Positions 24,720 to 36,700 of a stretch of DNA of 59,542 nucleotides are shown piece after piece. A program made the translations under genes and the position numbers. How positions within the stretch are numbered: the first letter of the stretch is position 1; the number at the start of each line of letters is the position of its first letter. Below the pieces are notes generated by a model that saw only the letters and a list, made by a program, of their open reading frames with translations, searched no databases and was not told the origin of the DNA. Origin of the DNA: Pseudomonas sp. GM48. Lineage in GTDB: Bacteria; Pseudomonadota; Gammaproteobacteria; Pseudomonadales; Pseudomonadaceae. The stretch is from the NCBI RefSeq assembly GCF_000282335.1, contig NZ_AKJM01000120.1:1-59542 (forward strand), given 5' to 3'.

Positions 24720-27700
24720 TCACAGCGCCTCCAGCTCCGCCATCAGATCATTCAAGCGATCCACCTTCTCCTCGGTGATCTCGCTCACCATCAACCCGTC
24801 GATGTACTGGGCCAACTCCTCCACCGTGCTGCACTCGAACATCGCCCGCAACGGCACATCCCGTTGCAGGGTTTTCTGCACCCGCGAGGCAATCTGCGTG
24901 GCCAGCAGCGAATGCCCGCCCAACTCGAAGAAATTGTCGCGAACGCCCACCTTCTCGACCTTCAACACCTCGGCCCAGATGCCCGCCAGGGTTTGCTCCA
25001 GGTCATTGCGCGGTGCCTGGTAATCCTGGCTGTGCATCTGGCCAATCTCCAGCGCCGGCAGGGCCTTGCGGTCGAGTTTGCCGTTGGTGTTGAGCGGCAG
25101 CTTGTCCAGCCACAGCCAGTGCAGCGGCACCATGTATTCCGGCAGTTCGGCGCGCAGGCGTTGCTTGATGCGCTCCAGGCATTCAGCGCAATTGAGCGCT
25201 GAATCGACCGCCACCAGATAACCCACCAGATGCTTGCCGTTCGCGCCGTCCTGCACACCGACCGCCGCATCGCGGACTTCCGGTTGTTCGTGCAGGCGTG
25301 CTTCGATTTCACCCAGCTCGATGCGATAGCCGCGAATCTTCACCTGGTGGTCGATGCGCCCGACATACTCCAGCACGCCGTCACTGCGACGGCGGGCCAG
25401 GTCGCCGGTGCGATACAGGCGCTCACCCGGTGCGCCGAACGGGTTCGGCACAAACACCGGTGCCGTGCGCAGCGGATCGCCGACATAGCCACGACCGACT
25501 CCGGTCCCCGCCACGCACAGTTCACCCACCGCACCCAGCGGCACCAGTTCCAGCGCTCCGTCGAGCAGGTACAACCTGTTGTTGTCGGTCGGCGTGCCGA
25601 TCGGCAGGTAACTGCCGCGAGTCGAGGCCAGGTCAACGCGGAAGAACGCCACGTCATCCGAACACTCCGCCGGGCCATATGCATTGACCAGGCCGATCTG
25701 CGGATAGCGCAACAGCCATTGATGCGCCAGCTCCGGCGGCATCGCCTCACCCGTTGGCAACATCCAGCGCAGGCCTTCGAGGCTCATGCGTTCCTGGGCG
25801 AGCATGCCCTGGATCAGTGACGGCACGCTTTCCAGCACAGTGATGCCCTGGCTCTGCACATGGGCCAGCAAGCCCTGTGGGTCGTGGGCAATGGTGTTCG
25901 GCACGATGTCCACCCGTGCGCCGAACAACGGCGCGGCGAGGAACTGCCAGACCGAAATATCAAAGCTTTGCGAAGCGGTTTGCGCGATCACGTCGGCGTC
26001 GCTCAGGTTCAGGTACGGCACCTTGCTCAATTGGTTATTGAGCATGCCGCGCTGTTCGACCATCACGCCTTTCGGCAACCCCGTGGAACCGGAGGTGTAG
26101 ATCACGTAGGCGAGGTTATCCGCAGCACTGTAGATGCCAGGATTGTCCACTGACAGCGCAAGGGCCTGAACCTCCTCCCAGACCAGCAGCCGTGGCCGGC
26201 TGGAGCAGCCAGACTCGTCGAGCAAGGCCTGCGCCTGTTCACGGCACGCTTGCGTGCACACCAGCAAAGGTGTGCGACTCAGTTCGATGATCCGGCTCAG
26301 GCGCTGACTCGGCAAACCCGGGTCCAGCGGCAGGTAACCCGCACCCGCCTTGAAGCTGCCGATGATCATGCCCAGCAAATCGAGGCTGCGTTCGGCCAGC
26401 AACGCCACCGGTTGATCGCGCCCGACACCGGCGGCGATCAACGCATGACCGAGACGGTTACTGCGTTGGTTCAGCTCAAGATAACTGTGTTGGCGGTCAA
26501 GACAACTGGCGGCAATCCGCTGCGGGTGCCTGGCGACCTGCGTTTCAAACAATGCAACGTAGCTCTGCTCCAGCGGATACGGGTGTTCGCTCTGGTTGCA
26601 GCCATGGATGAGGAAGTCCTGCTCTTCGGCCCCCAGCAACGGCAGGTCGGCCATGTCGCCATGGAAACCTTCCACCAACGCCAACAGCAATCGCTTGAAC
26701 TCACCGAGCATGCGCTCGACCGTGGCCTCATCGAAGTAGCGCTGGTCGTAGGACAGGTGCAAGCCCAGGTCATCACCCGGATAGCACACGGCCGTGAGCG
26801 GGAAGTTGGTATGCGTGCGGCCCGAATCCGACGTCGCGTTGAGGCTCTGCGCACGGTCCAGCACCGAGACTTCCACCGGGGCGTTTTCGAACACGAACAG
26901 GCTGTCGAACAACGGCTGGCCTTTGGGCAATTCGCTCTGTTCCTGGATGTCCACCAGCGGCAGGTATTCGTACTCACGCAGTTGCATGTTGTTGTCGAGC
27001 AGACCGCTGAGCCACTGGCGCACGCTGCAACGCTGGCCATCCTCAGGCATTTTCACCCGCAGCGCGACACTGTTGATGAACAGGCCGACGGTACGCTGCA
27101 TTTGCGGCATGTCCACCGGACGCCCGGCCACGGTGACGCCGAACAGCACGTCGCGATCACCGCTCAAGCGCCGCAGCACCAGGGCCCATGCCGCCTGGGC
27201 GAAGGTGTTGATCGTCAGTTGATGCGCCTGGGCCAGTTCGCGCAATTGCGCGCCGTCACGGGCATCGAGCCTTGTGTAGCGGTCGCCGACGATCATGCCG
27301 CCGCTGTCGCCGGCATGTTCACGCAGCAATGGCCGGTCGCTTGGGATCGGTGTGGTCCGTTCGAAACCTTGCAGGTTGGCTTTCCACCATTGGCGCGCTT
27401 CGGCCAGGCTCTGATGCTGCAGCCAGCCGATGTAGTCGCGATAACGTGACACAAGCCCAAGCTGCACTTCCCGGCCTTCGCCGAGGGCGCTGTAGATTTC
27501 GAAGAAATCGTTCATCAGCAGCGAACGGCACCAGGCATCGATGAGAATGTGGTGGTTGCTCATCATGAACCAGTAGCGCGCCGCGCCGACCCGGATCAGA
27601 CGCAAGTGGAACGGTGCCTGGTTGAGCAGATCGAACCCGGCCTCGCGTTCGGTCTTGAGCAAGGTTTGCAATTTCGACTCTTGCTCGGCTTCGGCGAGAT

Positions 27701-30700
27701 CGCTCCAGTCGAGGTATTCGATCGGCGTGCTGCCCGGTTTGTGGATCACTTGCAACATGGCTTCACCGACGTTCCAGCAGAACGAGGCGCGCAATGCTTC
27801 ATGGCGGGCGATCACCGCTTGCCAGGCCTGGGCGAAACGCTGCGGGTCGAGTTCGCTGTTGATGCGGTAACGGTCCTGCATGTAATACAGGCCGGTGCCC
27901 GGTTCCAGCAAAGTGTGCAACAGCATGCCTTCCTGCATCGGGGTCAACGGGTAGACGTCTTCGATGACGGCGGCCGGGACCGGCAGCGCATCCAGTTGTG
28001 TCTGATTGAGCTGCGCCAGCGGGAAGTCCGACGGTGTCAGGCCACCGGCATCGTCGCGCAGGCAATGCCCGATCAGGCTTTGCAGTTCGCCGAGGTACGC
28101 GTCAGCCAACTCGTTGATCGTCTGCGGGTCAAAGCGTTCAGCGCTGAAGGTCCAGCGCAGCACCAGTTCACCGCCATACACCTGACTGTCGACGCTCAGC
28201 TCATTGGGCAATAGTGCATTGGCATCATGGGCCGCGCCGATGGCTTCATCCAGCGGATGGAACAGCGCGTCCGCCCCGAAGCTCTGGTCGAACTGGCCGA
28301 GGTAGTTGAAAGTAATCAGCGCCACCGGCAACGCCGCCATGCTGTGGCGACTCTGATCATCGGCGAGATAGCGCAGCACGCCATAACCCAGGCCCTTGTG
28401 CGGGACGGCACGCAGTTGTTCCTTGATCGCCTTGATCGACGCGCCTTGCCCGGCGGCTTCTTCAATGTTCGACGGCGTCAGGCGCAGCGGATAGGCGCTG
28501 GTAAACCAGCCGACGGTGCGGGTCAGGTCGATGTCGTCGAACAGCACTTCGCGGCCGTGGCCTTCCAGTTGAATCAGCGCCGATGGCTGACCGCTCCAGC
28601 GGCACAGCACGCGGGCCAACGCGGTCAGCAGCAGGTCGTTGACCTGGGTGCGATAGGCACTCGGCGCCTGTTGCAGCAGTTGCCGGGTGCGCTCGCTGTC
28701 GAGGCGCACGCTGACGGTTTGCGCATGCCGGTTCTGCCGTGCGCCCTCGGGACGATCACACGGCAATTCGGCACTTGGCCCGGCCAGTTGCGCTTGCCAC
28801 CAGCCCAGTTCTTCACGCAGGGATTCGCTACCGGCGTAGGCCTGCAAGCGTGCGGCCCAATCCTTGAAGGCACTGGTTTTCGCCGGCAGTTTCACCGACT
28901 GTTGCGCGTCCAGTTGGCGATACACGGTTTGCAGGTCATCCAGCAGCACCCGCCACGACACACCGTCCACCACCAAGTGGTGGATAGCGATGAACAAGCG
29001 TTGCTGACCTGCGGGACCATCGACCAGCAACACGCGCAGCAACGGCCCCTCTTCCAGGTCGAGGCTGCGCTGGGCATCGGCGAACAACGCCGCGCATTTG
29101 TCCATGGACGAAACGCGCACCTGCCACAGTACCGGTGCATCGAAAACAGATGGGTGCATGGCCTGCCATTGGCCGGCAAGGTTGCTGAATCGCAGGCGCA
29201 AGGCGTCGTGCTGCTCGATCACCGCCAGCATCGCTTGCTCCAGACGATGGGGTTCCAGCGTCACGGCCGGTTGCATCACCAACGCCTGGTTCCAGTGTTG
29301 GTGTTGCGGGATATCGCTGTCGAAGAACCAGTGCTGGATCGGCGTCAGACGCGACTCGCCGATGATCAAGCCTTGCTCGGCGCTGACCTGCTCGCTGCGG
29401 GTGGCCACGGCGGCAAGGGTCTGCACGGTCTGGTGCTGGAACAGCTCACGCGGGCTGAAGTGAATGCCCTGCTGCCGTGCCCGGCTGACCACCTGGATCG
29501 ACAGAATCGAGTCACCGCCCAGTTCGAAGAAGTTGTCGTTGAGGCCAACCTGACCGACGTTGAGCACTTCGCACCAGATCTGCGCGAGCGTGATTTCGAG
29601 CTCGTTGCCGGGCGCCACGTAGTGTTGGCGATTGAGCTCCGGATCCGGCGCCGGCAGTGCGCGGCGGTCGAGTTTGCCGTTGGCGGTCAGCGGCATGCTG
29701 GCCAACAGGATCAGGTGCGTGGGCACCATGTAATCCGGCAGTTGCGCTTTCAAACGGGCCTTGAGCGATTCACGCAAAGCGGTTTGCTGCGCTTCGTCTT
29801 GCTCAGCGAAATCCGTTACCAGATAGCCGACCAGTTGCTTGCCGCTCGGTGCATCGAGTGCCAGCACCACGGCCTCGCGAATCGACGCATGCTCCAGCAG
29901 ACGGGTTTCGATCTCGCCCAATTCGATACGGAAACCACGAATCTTCACCTGGTGGTCGATCCGCCCGAGGTATTCCACCAGGCCGTCGGCCCGCTGACGC
30001 ACCAGGTCGCCGGTGCGGTAGATACGCCCGCCGCTGGCGGCAAACGGATCGGCCACGAACCGCTCCGCGGTCATCCCCGGACGCTGGTGATACCCCTGGG
30101 CCAGACCCGCGCCGCCGACGTACAACTCACCCGTCGCACCTTGCGGCAGCAACGCCAGATCGGCGTCGAGAATATAGGCCACGCGGTTACCGATCACGCT
30201 GCCGATCGGCACGCTGCCGGCGCCCTCTTCCAGCACTTCAGGGGCGCGGCTGGCCAGCGGCATGACCACGGTTTCGGTTGGGCCGTAGGCGTTGAAGAAC
30301 TGGCTCGGCTGGAACGCTGCGCGAATCCGCGCCAGGTGTTCACCGGTCAGCGCTTCGCCGCCGGTGATGATCATCCGCACCGGCAGGGTTTCATTTTGCG
30401 TTGCCAGCCATTGCGCCAACTGGCTGCCGTAGCTCGGCGTGAAACCGAGGACGTTGATGTGATGACGACGGATCAGGCCACAGATTTCTTCCGCATCCCA
30501 CTGCCCTTGAGCCCGCAGTACCACTTGCGCACCGCTGAGCAGCGGCACCAGCAAACGTTCGGTGGCGGCGTCGAAGTTGATCGAATAGAAGTGCAGCTCG
30601 CAGTCGTCGGGGCGCATGCTGAAACGCTCGATCACGGCGCGGCAATGCATGGCGATTTCGCCGTGGGACACCACTACGCCTTTCGGCTTGCCGGTCGAGC

Positions 30701-33700
30701 CCGAGGTGTAAATCAGGTAGGCCTGATGCTGCGGCAGGCTGGTCAATGGCAACTCGGTGGCCGGATAGCCGGCCAGTGCAGCGGCGTCCTCTTCAAGACA
30801 GCAGCGACCGACGCTCGCCGGCAACTCGCCCAGGGCCTTGAACATCGTCGCATCGCTGAGCAGCAGACCGATGCCGCTGTCTTCGATCATGTAGTGCAGG
30901 CGTTCCAGCGGGTATTCCGGATCCAGCGGCACATAAGCGCCGCCGGCCTTGAGGATCGCCAGCAGGCCGACGACCATTTCCAGCGAGCGCTCAAGTGCCA
31001 GGCCCACACGAACCTGCGGTCCGACGCCGCGCTCGCGCAGCATCCACGCGAGGCGATTGGCGCGGCGGTCGAGTTCGGCGTAGCTAAGGGTTTGTCCGGC
31101 GAAGGTCAGCGCCGGAGCATCCGGACGCGCCTGGGCCTGTTCGCTGAATAGATGATGAATGCACTGATCGAGTCGATGCTCACCCGGTTCGATGCCAAGA
31201 CTGTCGAGCAGATGTTGTTGTTCCCCGGCGTCCAGCAGCGGCAGCTCGCTCAAGCGCTGTTGCGGATCGGCAATCAGTGCCTCCAGCAGATTGCGCCAAT
31301 GCCCGGCCATGCGGGCGATGCGCGGTTCGTCGAACAGATCGGTGCTGTAGGTCAGACAGCAACCCAGGCGATGGTCGAGGTCAGTGACTTCCAGGTTGAG
31401 GTCGAACTTGGTTGCGCGGGCATCGTTGACCAGGTACTCGACCGTCATACCGGCCAGGGTTCGGCTTTGCTGGAACTCCCAGCGCTGCACGTTGCACATC
31501 ACCTGGAACAACGGGTTGTAGGCCGCGCTACGCGGTGGTTGCAAGGCTTCCACCAAATGATCGAATGGCAGGTCCTGATGGGACTGGCCTTCGATCACCG
31601 TGTGCCGGACCTGCTCGAACAGCTCGCCCACGGACATCTGCCCGTCGAGCTGGCAACGCAGCACTTGAGTATTGAGGAACGCGCCGATCAGCCCTTCGCT
31701 TTCCGGACGAATGCGGTTGGCTACCGGGGCGCCGATGCGCAAATCGGTCTGGCCGCTGTAGCGGTACAGCAGCGTCGCCAGGGCGGTGGTCATGGTCATG
31801 AACAGAGTCAGGCCGTGTTGTGCGTTGAAGGCGCGGACCCGTGCCGCGAGGTCGTCGCTCAGGTCGAACCGGTACAACTCCCCCTGATGGCTTTGCACCG
31901 GCGGACGCGGACGGTCGGCCGGCAACTCCAGCAACGGGTGTTCGCGGCCCAGCTGCGTGGTCCAGTAATCGAGCTGGCGCTGACGCTCGCCGGACTCCAG
32001 CCACTGACGTTGCCACACGCTGTAATCCAGGTACTGCACTGGCAACGGCGCCAGTGGTGATTCACGATCATCGACGAACGCTTCGTACAGCGCGCTGAGT
32101 TCCCGGGCAAAAATGTCCATCGCCCAGCCTTCGGTGACGATGTGGTGCAGGGTCAGAACGAAGTAGTGTTCCTGTTCGGTGGTCTTGACCAGGCAGGCGC
32201 GCAGCAACGGTCCGGTTTCCAGATCGAACGGCTGGTGCGCTTCGTCGTCGGCCAGTTGCTGAACCTGCCACTCGCGGCTTTCGGCATCCAGCGCGGTGAG
32301 ATCCTTCCACGCCATGTGCACGCCGGATTGCGCGTGCACGTGTTGGCGGGCGACGCCGTCAATGCTCGGGAACGTGGTGCGCAGGGTTTCGTGGCGCAGA
32401 ATCAGGGCTTGCAGCGCGGCTTCGAAACATGCGACGTCGAGCACGCCGCGCAGCCGCGCCATGCCGCCGACGTTGTACGCCGGGCTGTCCGGCTCCAGCT
32501 GCCAGAGAAACCACATGCGTTGCTGGGAATAGGACAGCGGCACCGCTTGGCGGCGGTCGACTTGTTCAATCGGCAACTGTTTATTGGTGCGGCCGCTGGC
32601 CTGGTTCAGGCGAACCTGTTCGGCAAACGCAGCGAGTTCGCTGTGTTCGAACAGCACCCGCAGCGGCAACTCGACGTCGCAGGCCTGGCGGGTGCGGGAG
32701 ATGATTTGCGTGGCCAGCAATGAGTGGCCACCGAGTGCAAAGAATTCATCGCGCAGGCCGACTTGTGTCAAACCCAGCACTTCGCGCCAGATACCGGCGA
32801 TGTGTTGTTCCAGCTCCGTCACGGGTTCAACGTGTTCGCGAACCTGCCACTGCGGTTCCGGCAAGGCGCGACGGTCGAGTTTGCCGCTCGGGCTGAGGGG
32901 CATTTCGTCCAGGCGCATCAGTTGCGCCGGTACCATGTATTCCGGCAGTTCGGCGGCCAATGCGCTTTTCAGGCGCGCAGATTGGTCGGCTTCGTCCCCG
33001 GCATTGTCCGCAGCGGTGTAGTAACCGATCAGCTGCGCACCGGCCACGGTTTCGCGCACCAGCACCACGGCTTGCGCAACCCCCTCCCGGGCCAGCAGGC
33101 GCGCTTCGATTTCCTCTGGTTCGACCCGGAACCCGCGCAGTTTGACCTGCTGATCGAGACGGCCGAGGTATTCGATCACGCCGTCCGCCGTCCAGCGCGC
33201 CCGGTCACCGGTGCGGTACAGGCGCGTGCCCGGCTCGCCCAATGGGTCGACCACGAATCGTTCAGCGGTCAATGCCGGGCGACCGAGGTAACCACGGGCT
33301 AAACCAATGCCGCCGATGCACAGCTCACCCGCCACGCCGGCCGGAACGGGGTTGAGATCGCCGTCGAGCACGCGGCAGATCACATTACCCAGCGGCCGGC
33401 CAATCGGCGAGCGTTCGCCGTCGGCGCTGGAGCACTGCCAATGCGTGACGTTGATCGCGGTTTCAGTCGGTCCGTAGCGGTTGTGCAGTTGCACCGCCGG
33501 CAGTTGTGCCAGCACACGATTGCGCAGCTCCGCAGGCAAGGCTTCGCCTCCGGAGAACAGCCGACGCAGGCTAGTGCATTCAGCGCTGAGCGGTTCATCG
33601 ATGAACAACGAAAGCAGCGGCGGCACGAAGTGCAACGTGGTCACGCCGTGTTCTTGCACAAGCTGCGCGATGCGATACGGATCGCGGTGTTCACCGGGGC

Positions 33701-36700
33701 CGGTGATCAACAGCTTGCTGCCGGTGATCAGCGGCCAGAAGCACTCCCACACCGACACGTCGAAACTGATCGGCGCCTTTTGCATCAGCACGTCGGTTTC
33801 GTTCAGGTGATACGTGTCCTGCATCCATTGCAGGCGCTCGGCCAGCGCCGCGTGGGTGTTACCGACGCCTTTGGGCTGGCCGGTGGATCCCGAGGTGTAA
33901 ATCACGTAGACGAGGTTGTCGCCCTGCAGGCGCAACCCCGGCGCGTGGCTTGGCCAGCGGTCCAGATGCAAGGTGTCCATGGCGATCACGCTGACGCCCT
34001 CGCAGGCCGGCAAGCGCTCGAGCAATCGGGTTTGCGTCAGCAGCAATTCAACGCTGCTGTCACTGAGCATGTAGGCCAGGCGCTCGGCCGGGTAATCCGG
34101 GTCCAGCGGTACATAAGCACCGCCAGCCTTGATGATCGCCAGCAGGCCGATCAGCAGTTGCGGCGAACGTTCGCAGGCGATGGCCACGCAGACGTCCGGG
34201 CCGACGCCTTTGTCGCGCAGGTAATGGGCCAGACGGTTGGCCTGAGCGTGCAGTTCGGCGAAGTCCAGGCTGCCGCCGTCCCACACCAGCGCGGTGTGCT
34301 GCGGCGTCTGGCGCGCTTGCTCATTGAGCCATTCGGGCAGCCATTGACTGGCTGCTGTGCACGGTGCGATGGCCCACCCCGATTGTTGCTGCTGCTCGGT
34401 AACCGTCATCAGTTGCAGGTCGCCAATGGCAGTTTTCGGTTGCTCGCAGACCGCCCGCAACAGGTTGCTGAAGTGTTCGGCCAGGCGCTCGATGGTCGTG
34501 ACGTCGAACAACTCGCTGGCGTAGTCAAAGGACAAGGTCAGGCGACCATTGCGGTCTTCTTCACTGTGCAACTGCAAATCGAACTTGGCTTCGCGGCTGT
34601 GCCACGGCAGCTCTTCGGCCAACAATCCCGGCAGCCGGCGCAAGGCGCTCAAGTCCCGTTGCTGATGGTTGAACATGACCTGGAACAGGCCCTGCTCGCG
34701 GGCCTGCGGGAAGGCTTCCAGCAGTTGCTCGAATGGCAGGTCCTGATGGGCCTGGGCGCCCAATGCGGCGTGTCGGGTTTGCGCCAGCAGCTCAACGAAT
34801 GGCAGGCGCGAATCCACCTCGGCGCGCAACACCTGGGTATTGATGAAGAAGCCAATCAGCCCTTGGGTTTCCAGGCGCGGGCGGTTGGCATTGGGCACGC
34901 CGATGCGGATGTCCCGTTGGCCGCTGTAGCGGTGCAACAGGCTCTGGAACACTGCAAGCAGCAGCATGAACGGTGTGGATTCATGGGCCTGGGCGGTCTG
35001 GCGAATGGCTTCGCTGAGGGGGGCGCCCAGACGCACCGTGTGTCGTGCAGCGCTACGCAGTTGCTGCGCCAAGCGCGGATGATCGGTGGCCAGGCTCAAC
35101 GCTGGATGCTCCTCGCCCAACTGTGCTTTCCAGTAAGCCAGTTGCCGCTCGCTCTCCCCTTGCGCCAGCCATTGGCGCTGCCAGCTGGCGTAATCGGCGT
35201 ACTGCGTCGGCAACGGCGCCAGCACCGCTTGCTGCCCCTGGCAGGCGGCCGCATACAGGCGCGAGAACTCGTCGATCAGCACATTCAGCGACCAGCCGTC
35301 AGCGATGATGTGGTGCATCGTCACCAACAACTGATGATCTTCGTCGTCGAGGCGTACCAGCGTCACCCGCAGCAGCGGGCCTTTCTCCAGATCGAACCGG
35401 GTACGCGCTTCATCCTCGCGGATTTGCTGCGCGCGGGATTCACGCTCGGCAGCAGGCCGGTCGCTGATGTCGATCATGTGCAAATTGAACTGGCCAGCCG
35501 CATCGACCTGTTGCAGCGCCACGCCATCACGCTCGAAGAATCGCGTGCGCAGGGATTCGTGGCGCTCGATCAACTGCTGGAAACTGCTGCGCAAGGCGTC
35601 CTCATCCAGCTCGCCGCGCAGGTGCAAGGCACCGGGAATGTTGTAGGCGCTGCTTTGGGGGTCGAGTTGCCAGGTGATCCACAGGCGGTTTTGTGCCAGG
35701 GATTGCGGCATCGGTTGCAGGCGCGACAGCGCGGTGATCGCACCCTGGGCCAGGCCACCGTCCTGTTGCAGATTGGCCACGACATCGGCGAATGCGCCGA
35801 GGGTCGGCGCTTCGAACAGCAGGCGCAGGTTCAACTCCAGACCGAGTTCTTCGCGCAGGCGCGCCACCACTTGCGTCGCCGCAATGGAGTTGCCGCCGAG
35901 CAGGAAAAAATGATCGTCGGCGTCCACCCGCCCGACCTGCAACTGCTCACACCAGATGCGACCGATCAGGCTTTGCAGCTCGGAGCCCGACTCGATCTGG
36001 CCTGCGCTCTCGGTGTTGGCCGACGGGAACACCGCGTAGCTGTCGAGATTGCCGTCCGCCAGGCGGCTGCGGCACGCCGAGCGTTGCACTTTGCCGCTGG
36101 ATGTCTTGGGCAGCGCGCCCGGATTGAGCAGCACCACCACGCTCGGTGCTTCCTGATACGCCTCGGCGACGGCCTGGCGAATGGCTTTGATCAAGGACTC
36201 GGGTGGCAGGATTTTCTGCACGCTGCGGCTGATTTCGGCGGCGATGCCGATGCCTTCCTGACCCTCGATCGAGACAGCGAAGGCGGCAACCCGCCCCTTG
36301 CGCACCACTTCCACTTCGCGCTCGACGGTCTGCTCGATGTCTTGCGGGTACAGGTTGTGCCCGCGCACGATCAGCAGGTCTTTCAGGCGCCCGGTGATGA
36401 ACAGCTCGCCGTTGCGCATGAAGCCCAGGTCACCGGTTCGCAGCCAGGTCTGGCCGGCGTGCCGGACGAAGGTCCTGGCGGACGCCTCGGGGTTGCGCCA
36501 GTAGCCGAGGGCGATGCTCGGCCCGCTGGCCCAGACTTCACCGACGGCGTTGTCGGTCTGTTCGGTGAGCGTGACCGGGTCGATGATCAGCACGGCGTGC
36601 GCCGGTTGGCTGATACCGCAACTCATGATCGGGCTGCCCTCGCCCGCTTCGACACGGTTCTGCGCCAGGGCCTGATCGTCCACCCGCAGGTTGCCGATGC

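Noticed and set aside
28227..32060. Long open frames (974 and 302 codons) opposite pvdL
   Set aside because: Same cause: antisense to conserved NRPS domains, His/Gln/Arg-rich translation without family features.
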